64,000 nt of DNA. Origin: Nymphalis io (Eukaryota > Arthropoda > Insecta > Lepidoptera > Nymphalidae). The notes beneath the pieces are model-generated. The model saw only the letters and a list, made by a program, of their open reading frames with translations, ran no database searches and had not been told where the DNA came from. This document shows, one piece after another, positions 58,401-64,000 of this stretch (position 1 is its first letter; each line of letters opens with the position of its first letter). Where the stretch lies: NCBI RefSeq assembly GCF_905147045.1, contig NC_065916.1:5992468-6056467 (forward strand), read 5' to 3'. The position numbers were made by a program, and so were the translations under genes.

Positions 58401-59206
58401 TGGTTCACGCTCGACGTGCGCTCCGAACGCGCCGGTGACTACATCCCGCTGTTGGGTGAGAACTTTGCCCCCTACTGTCACCGACGTCACCGTGCCCCCC
58501 TCCTTTCATTATTATTAAATCAAAGAAGAGGTGCTGATATTACGTTAGGTTGAGTATTTAAGATGTGACAAACAAACAAACTGTACGTATTTATAATATT
58601 AGTAAGGATCATGGGTTTTTTTAAAATTAGTTGCTAGATTTATAGTTATTTAATAATCTCTATAGTAATACTTATGTTGTGCTCCGGTTTGAAGGGTGAG
58701 TGAGCCAGTGTAATTACAGACACAGGGGACATAACATCTTAGTTGCCGAGGTCGTTGTTGTTGTATGTTTATTGTTTCTTACACTGCGATTGTCTATGTA
58801 TGGTCCACTTACCATCATGTGGTCCACTTGCCAGTCTGTCTATGTATTTGAAGTAAGAAAGTATATAACACAGAATAAGGCCATCTTATGTGTAATCCAT
58901 TTTGTATATAAATAAGTAAATAGTTACTCGTTCAACATGGTCACAGGCTGTTAGTCTGCGGTTATTATTATTATATAATAAAAGTAAAAAATTACAAGTT
59001 TAGCTGATTAATTCGTTTCGTTTAATTGGTCCGCAGGTGCTAAAGCGCACCAGCTGCTGCTGGCGGAGAAGCAGCGCGTGTCGAGCCGGCTGTCGACGCT
59101 GAAGCAGAGCATGTCCACGCTGGCCGACAGCAGCGCGCAGCAGGCCGACCTGCTGCGGCGCGCCACGCTGCAGCTCGCGGAGCTGGACGCCGCGCTCAAG
59201 GCGTAG
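49436..59206 (+). CDS. Acidic coiled-coil protein of unknown function (11 exons, 440 aa)
   Basis: Exons: 49436-49480, 49948-50040, 50654-50812, 51015-51155, 52210-52314, 53261-53368, 54674-54815, 56988-57127, 57952-58080, 58365-58455 and 59037-59206. All introns are GT-AG and in phase. I do not recognise the family. Visible features are many D/E/S runs (SSDDDDEY, DEEEFLEDD, SDPDSQSDDDS), a basic patch with KRMFGVPRRGN, and a conserved-looking block NEWFTLDVRSERAGDYIPLLG. A C-terminal helical heptad region runs from AKAHQLLLAEKQRV to the stop. Composition suggests a nuclear or chromatin-associated protein (inference). The exon-8 donor is weak (GAG|GTCTGA), and intron retention there would stop the protein after one residue. 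No signal peptide or membrane segment. Confidence 0.78.
51928..52192 (+). repeat. tRNA-headed SINE, family B
   Basis: GAGCCGGTTGGCGTGTTTGG head, B box in TCCGATTCCCACCCAGG, ending ATTATTATTAT. It lies 17 bp upstream of exon 5 of the acidic gene, so its tail supplies part of the acceptor region. Confidence 0.88.
53055..53213 (+). repeat. Retroposon family C, 5'-truncated
   Basis: It begins within the family at GTGGACATAACATATTCG and ends GCTCGTCCGCCTACC with an A-rich tail, just before exon 6 of the acidic gene. Confidence 0.75.
53564..53870 (-). repeat. tRNA-derived SINE, family A, full-type
   Basis: ATCCCACTGCTGGGCTAAGC (with a small CTAAGG duplication) to CACTAGGCCATCTCGGC, minus orientation, intron 6 of the acidic gene. 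Confidence 0.9.
55258..55329 (-). tRNA. tRNA-Asp (GTC)
   Basis: 72 nt. On the minus strand it starts TCCTCGGTAGTATAGTGG (A box) with anticodon loop CCTGTCACG (GTC), T arm GGGGTTCGATTCCCC (B box) and acceptor CCGTGGAG. All stems pair as expected. A TTTTT terminator follows within about 15 nt on the minus strand. Identical to 55437-55508. Confidence 0.95.
55437..55508 (+). tRNA. tRNA-Asp (GTC)
   Basis: 72 nt with TCCTCGGTAGTATAGTGG, the GTC anticodon and GGGGTTCGATTCCCC, followed by an 8-T terminator from about 55516. An exact inverted copy of 55258-55329, separated by 107 bp, inside intron 7 of the acidic gene. Confidence 0.95.
55669..55973 (-). repeat. tRNA-derived SINE, family A, full-type
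   Basis: TGTCCCACTGCTGGGCTAAG to CACTGGGCCATCTCGGC in minus orientation, 160 bp after the second tRNA-Asp. Confidence 0.9.
56474..56540 (-). repeat. SINE family A tail fragment
   Basis: CCCCACTGCTGGGCTAAGGG and the following TTTGGAGCTTACTCCACC only. The head is missing. Confidence 0.6.
57793..57818. repeat. (AT)n microsatellite
   Basis: About 13 AT units in intron 8 of the acidic gene. Confidence 0.9.
58153..58340 (+). repeat. tRNA-derived SINE, family A, 3'-truncated
   Basis: It begins AGCCGAGATGGCCCAGTGG (A box) and TTCAAACCCGTGC (B box), and stops at TCTAACTTCACTGAAATTAT. It lies 25 bp before exon 10 of the acidic gene. Confidence 0.85.
58677..58830 (+). repeat. Retroposon family C, partial
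   Basis: TGTGCTCCGGTTTGAAGGGT, GAGCCAGTGTAATTACAG and ATAACATCTTAGTTGCC, then rearranged sequence. Confidence 0.65.
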
Positions 59207-59279
59207 GGGCCGAAGTGACTACAAGTGAAGTGAAGTGAAGTGAAGTGTCATTATCAACGGTTAATTTGGTGTACATCGT

Positions 59280-59482
59280 TTTGGAACATCTGCATCTTAG
59301 CTGATGATTGTGAATTCAAACCCGGTTGCACCACTGAATTTTTATGTGGGGAATTTGTGTTTATAATTCATACATTGAGAGCATCGTGAGGAAAGCTTCA
59401 TGTGTAAAAGGAAATCCGTCACATGAGCATCGTTTCGTTCGTTGTAAGGCTTTAGCCCAGCAGTGGGATAATTACAGGCTCT
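59280..59482 (+). repeat. SINE family A, degenerate
   Basis: CATCTTAGCTGATGATTGTG, CAAACCCGG, then AGCATCGTGAGGAAAGC and GGCTTTAGCCCAGCAGTGGG. Probably within the 3' UTR of the acidic gene. Confidence 0.65.
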
Positions 59483-60208
59483 TAGTTTTTACTTTACTTT
59501 GATGATATTTGACCAATGTTTGTGAGGCTGAATGAATAAAGGTTAAAGACCTTGATAGTATGACATATACAGGCTGCTGTTTTGTTTTATATACAAAGGA
59601 CTTCGCCTGCATAGAGTTCGGTTTTTGACTATAAGAGTACATACATAAGGGCACGCGGATTAAACAGCTCGATAACGCCGTTTCTTGCTTCTGAAATACA
59701 ATTATTTCAGGCTGAAATCCTAACATTACTGAAATTAAATATAGCCCGAGTTATTCCTCGTTAAATTAACTTTCCAATCGTAAAATAATTATCAAAATCG
59801 GTTCAGTAGTTTCAGAGTTAATCGATAACAAACAAACCTTTCCGCTTTGTAATATTAAATGTCGATGAAAGATATCACTGCCTGGAAGTGCGTTATATAT
59901 GTATCGTGATTCAATTAAAATAGGTTTAAAGATTATTTATTCCCATAAAGACAATTACATCACTTACACGAGAACACAATTGAAGAAATAAATACAAACA
60001 ATTAACAGACATTCGTTGTCGTACTTACATTTTTCAATGGAGAAAATAACACACAAATCATCAAACACGATTTGAAAACCAATCTTATTCCATTCTACAT
60101 ACTCGGACAGATATTTTTTTAATAATATAATGAGACAGTCGCTTATTGAATATATCGAACGAGTCAATATTTTTAATGTCTGAGGGTAAAATTACATATA
60201 AATATTAA
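59483..60208. other. Spacer, nothing recognised
   Basis: AT-rich sequence downstream of the acidic gene. It includes a TE tail scrap (AAAATCGGTTCAGTAGTTTC near 59793) but no gene or RNA. Confidence 0.5.
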
Positions 60209-60510
60209 TGCTACTGGTGGTAGGGCTTTGTGCAAGCCCGTCTGGGTAGGTCCCACCCACTCCTCAGATATTCTACCGCAAAACAGCAATACTTGATATT
60301 GTTGTGTTCCGGTTTGAAGGGTGAGTGAGCCAGTGTAATTACAGGCACAAGGGACATAACATCTTAGTTCCCAAGGTTGGTGGCGCATTGGCTATGTAAG
60401 CGATGGTTGACATTTCTTACAATGCCAATGTCTAAGGGCGTTTGGTGACCACTTACCATCAGGTGGCCCATACGCTCGTCCACCTTCCTATTCTACAAAA
60501 AAAAAATAAT
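60209..60510 (+). repeat. Retroposon family C, full-type
   Basis: From CTACTGGTGGTAGGGCTTTG to CTCGTCCACCTTCC with an A-rich end. Confidence 0.85.
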
Positions 60511-60724
60511 AATACATAGGTATATAAACATTTTTATATTATAGAAGACATGTTTTCCACCAATGATATCGCTTCATTTTAAGGTCACGATTGTTTATAT
60601 ATCTGAACTCTTGTGGTTTTGTGGTTTGCTTCTGGCTTAGTACTAAATACTCGATTTTCGCATCGCATTATATCGGTTGTCGTTCATTCCTTGTATAACC
60701 GATTATAGTATATAAACTGGTGAC

Positions 60725-60728
<4 letters not shown>

Positions 60729-60755
<27 letters not shown>
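60729..60755. repeat. (AT)n microsatellite
   Basis: About 13 AT units in the spacer. Confidence 0.9.
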
Positions 60756-60884
60756 CTATTATATAAAACTGAAATGTTTTTATACTTTGTTATATGAATC
60801 GTAAAGAATTATATGTATAATATTAGTTTATAGTGAAAACAACCGGTAAGTAACTTGTTATTATATTAATAAGCACTTATTATT

Positions 60885-61695
60885 AGCCGAGGTGGCCCAG
60901 TGGTAAGAACGGGTGAATCTTAACCGATGGTCGTCGGTTCAAACCCGGGCAAGCAGTAATGATACTGATAATGATACAGTACGTACTTGAGGCCTTGGAC
61001 CGGTTGCAGCGACGTGCCGTACGCATTATTGGCGACGTAAAGGTCACAAACACCCTTGAACCTTTACAATTGCGTCGCGAGATAGCAGCACTGAGCGCTT
61101 TCTATCGTCTGTATCACGGCGAGTGCTCTGAGGAATTATTCTCTCTAATTCCTGCTTCCCCCTTCCTTCTTAAGTCCACGCGAGCTGGTTCTCGATGTCA
61201 CCGCGTAACTGTGACATCAATTCCATCGCGAACAAATAAATTTGGCAACTCCTTTCTTTGTCGCACTTCCAAAAAATGGAATTCCTTACCAGCTCACGTG
61301 TTCCCCTCCTCTTACAACCCGGGTTCCTTCAAACGAGGCGTGAAGAGGCATCTTGCGCGGCGAAGGCGGCTAGTGCAGAACGTTTTTCCCGTCTGTACTG
61401 GCCGTCGTCGCGTTTGGACTCTACTACCACTTACCATCAGGTGGAGTAGTCATTTGCCCTCCCGGCGAATATATATATAAAAAAAAAGAAAGAATTTTCA
61501 TGTGCTAAATTTGTGTTTATTTTTCATCTCGTGCTTGACGGTGAAGGAAAACATCGCGAGGAAACCTGCATTGTCTAATTTCACTGAAATTCTGCCACAT
61601 ATGTATTCCACCAACCCGCATTGGAGCAGCGTGGTGGTATAAGCTCCAGACCTTTTTTAGCCCAGCAGTGGGACATTCACAGGCTGTTACTGTTA
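60885..61695 (+). repeat. SINE family A split by a LINE fragment
   Basis: The head lies at 60885-60955 (AGCCGAGGTGGCCCAGTGG to CGGGCAAGCA) and the tail at 61492-61695 (GAATTTTCATGTGC to TTTAGCCCAGCAGTGGGACA). Compared with intact copies only CCACT is missing between the parts, so one SINE was interrupted by the 536-bp insert. Confidence 0.88.
60956..61491 (+). mobile_element. 5'-truncated CR1/Jockey-type LINE, 3' end of RT ORF
   Basis: It encodes the C-terminal region typical of these LINEs: LDRLQRRAVRIIGD, LRREIAALSAFYRLYHGECSE, ELFSLIPAS, WNSLPAHVFPSSYNPGSFK. The start is truncated within the RT C-terminus and the end is an AT/A-rich tail. The frame is open to about 61480. Inserted in a SINE with loss of 5 bp of target. 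Confidence 0.82.
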
Positions 61696-62954
61696 CTGTA
61701 TTATTATTAAGTAAATAAGCTTCTCATGTGTATATTGTTAAAATATAACTGTACATATTTAGTCAGTCATTCAAGTAAAGCAAGATATTTAGTCTAGATA
61801 TTAGATAGCATATAAGGAATGTTTAATATTATAAATATCTCTTACAGCGCTAGTTTCTATGAGTGACACTTGCCAATCTGATTGCCATACTTTAAAAAAA
61901 AAAAATTTTTTTTTTTAGTGTCGGCAAACGAGCTGAATAAATAATTATCTTAAGTATTATAATAAATAATGTTACATATTTGTTCAATAATGAAGCTCCG
62001 TAATCGAATGGACGATGTTCGTTTGAACTGTCATAGAATTTACGATAAAAATATTACTATCATTTGTGTTCTACTAACGAACAATATCTCTATGTTAACA
62101 TACAATAAATGTTATATGCTTTGGCGCCAAATTATACTTTAATTAAATAAGAAAACTATATTTTAAATATCATGCGCTGTCACGGTTGTGTAGACTAGTA
62201 GTATTCTCTCAACGGGCTGGACTTATAATTATAATGTCGCTACTACACTGTCACGCTGCATATATGTATACTGTAATGCATTATACAGCCGTAACTTTAA
62301 AGTACAATAGTGTGAATGCAGCTTTAAAATCGCTACGCTGTTATGGAATTCACAGAATTATTTTGTATGGAATTTGTTATTTTTCTAATTTATGAAAATT
62401 ATTTGTGTAAACTGTAAATTTTATTTTGCGGCACAATAAAAAATGAGTTTGTTGTTTTTGTTTTATTGTAATATTAGCAAAACCTACATTGCCAGCGTGA
62501 AAAACCATTATTGGAAATGTAGCCAGCGTGAAATACAATTTGTAACGAAAATCCTTCAAAATCTAATTTGAATTATATAAAATATTAAAATTTTTAGGTA
62601 ACATAAAATAAAAATAATGTCATTTTAACTCGCATTATATTATAATGGTTTTGTTAAATCTCATTATATTAACTTAAAAAAAGCTATTATTTCGAAAACA
62701 CAGACAGACACCTTAATTTTATTTCTTTGTATAAATTTTAATAAGTCAAAGACTTACATCATCTCGATTTCAACAATACACAGCGCTTATTTAATAACAA
62801 ATATATTATTTGTATTCTTTACCGTTTTTTTAACCTTTTTCTATTCGTTATCTATAATAATAATGTCCTCAGTACCGATTTTCACGGCGGCCAATGTCAA
62901 GGGAGATTAGCAAACTACGCAGGAGATATTATAGTGCACAAGTGTGTGTAAACA
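61696..62954. other. Spacer upstream of the last gene
   Basis: AT-rich, with no coding exon. It contains TTTGGCGCCAAA (62120-62131), a perfect E2F-like palindrome. Otherwise nothing recognised. Confidence 0.5.
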
Positions 62955-63220
62955 CAGGTGCACTCTCTATTCCCTAACTCTCATAATCCGATGGGACGGC
63001 AATCCGACACGACCGGAAAGATTTAAGCCGCAGGACCAACGGCTTTACGTGCTTTCCGAGGCACGGGAATATACACACTTCCAACTTCCAGACTCCGGGC
63101 TGCTACTGAGAATTTTCTGACAGAAAAACCCAATAACTCTTTATTGGCCCAATCTGGGAATTGAACCCAGGACCTCAGGGTCTGCGGCCTTACATCAAGC
63201 CACTAGACCAACGAGGTAGT
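62955..63220 (-). repeat. tRNA-derived SINE, family D
   Basis: On the minus strand it begins CCTCGTTGGTCTAGTGGC (A box), has B box GGGTTCAATTCCC, then AGTTATTGGGTTTTTCTG, and ends in the ATCGGATTATGAGAGTTAG section. Related to the partial copy at 26406-26660 and a scrap near 16920-16960. Confidence 0.75.
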
Positions 63221-63447
63221 ATTAATTGTGAACGTAGCTTTGAGTCGGACTGCCAATACTGAGATATTAAGATGAGACTATAGACAACGTTGTTTTTAAT
63301 GATTTGACATGTTCCTAAAAATGTGCATTACCCTTAAATTACTAAAACAAGTGTTGCTAAGCAACAAAATTGTTTTGTCATTACATATTTTTATCAACAC
63401 GTTATGACGTGTATTTGGCTTAAATATATTTAAATATTAATATCAAA

Positions 63448-63523
63448 ATGAGCGGCGAAACTCTATACGAAGCTCCGAGAAGGTATAACGTGTCTAAGAT
63501 GAGAGTCCACGATTATTTATATG
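63448..63523 (+). CDS. First coding exon of an unidentified gene, cut by the window edge
   Basis: ATG at 63448 in good context (CAAAATGAG) opens 25 codons reading MSGETLYEAPRRYNVSKMRV, then HDYLY, and reaches a donor G|GTGAGAC in phase 1. The base composition change and the strong donor support an authentic exon. I do not recognise the protein and see no second exon in the remaining 477 bp. Confidence 0.55.
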
Positions 63524-63873
63524 GTGAGACCTTTATAATACGTTAAAAATGAAAAGTAATACATATTAATTTTTAACAATCTTAAAGTGATGAACTTTAA
63601 TTCGTTTGCATTGCTTTTTTATATTGTAAGGTATCAGGGTATGGTTAAACAGTTATGTATTTATACATAGCAGACTATGTGCTCGTACGAGCCGCCCCGT
63701 GTAACTTGAAGTTTTCCTTAGCTTAACAAGGTATAAATGAAAGCAAGATTTAAAGCGAGAGCCAATCAATTTTCAGCATAATCTGATCGACCCGCTTTCA
63801 AAGGGTTATTTTTGAGAGCACTAGGACCATCATCGGCCATGGCTCTTGATGAGAATAGAGTGTGATTGTCTTT

Positions 63874-63892
63874 CAGCGCCCTCTGGTCGACG
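63874..63892 (-). promoter_or_regulatory. CTCF-like motif
   Basis: CAGCGCCCTCTGGTCGACG; the reverse complement contains AGAGGGCGC, close to both fly and vertebrate CTCF cores. It lies in the first intron of the gene starting at 63448. Confidence 0.4.
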
Positions 63893-64000
63893 CTTTCACT
63901 TCACGTAAATTTCATTTTAGTTAATGTTATATAAATTATAATTACCACAATTATAAATTCACTGCTTATGAACCCCTGGTAATTATTTTGCCAATTTTGC

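Noticed and set aside
1..64000. Search for CRISPR arrays, prokaryotic operons, phage or plasmid genes.
   Set aside because: No regularly spaced repeats and no bacterial gene structure. Everything identifiable is spliced eukaryotic or transposon-derived.

Overview
The window is eukaryotic, AT-rich and repeat-laden. It is best read as nuclear DNA of a lepidopteran, probably a butterfly. The evidence is short exons split by GT-AG introns, several families of tRNA-headed SINEs of the type common in butterflies, RTE and CR1/Jockey-type LINE copies, an insect errantivirus-type LTR element, and insect-like protein sequences. No prokaryotic features and no CRISPR array were seen.

Layout. (1) 143-11662, + strand: an eight-exon secreted DNA/RNA non-specific endonuclease of the insect dsRNase family. 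Its fifth intron carries a very young, internally deleted errantivirus-like element (7511-10731) with 378-bp LTRs that read as identical. (2) 11663-13947: a convergent intergenic spacer with a CTCF-like site. (3) 13948-17958, - strand: Vps50/syndetin, an EARP tethering-complex subunit, with most of its coding sequence in one 2.48-kb exon. (4) 17964-19903: a head-to-head spacer with a CRE next to the start of the following gene. (5) 19904-30637, + strand: slmb (beta-TrCP), 11 exons and 511 aa, with D domain, F-box and WD40 propeller complete. (6) About 30.6-46.0 kb: a stretch without a convincing protein gene, holding SINEs, homopolymer tracts, E2F-like and AP-1/CRE-like motifs and one GC-rich island. 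(7) 46057-49051, - strand: a near full-length RTE-type LINE with a perfect 13-bp target duplication but broken frames. (8) 49436-59206, + strand: an 11-exon gene for an acidic, probably nuclear 440-aa protein that I do not recognise. Its seventh intron holds two identical tRNA-Asp(GTC) genes in divergent orientation. (9) 59207-63447: a repeat-rich spacer including a LINE fragment nested inside a SINE. (10) 63448 to the edge: the first coding exon of another gene running out of the window.

The genes are ordinary single-copy loci with unrelated roles: extracellular nuclease, endosomal recycling, and SCF ubiquitin ligase. Nothing suggests a functional cluster. The most unusual structures come from mobile elements: a snap-back palindrome that breaks the errantiviral gag, the nested LINE/SINE, the inverted SINE pair in an intron of the nuclease gene, and the inverted tRNA-Asp pair. 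Exon coordinates were set by hand from reading frame and splice-site consensus.
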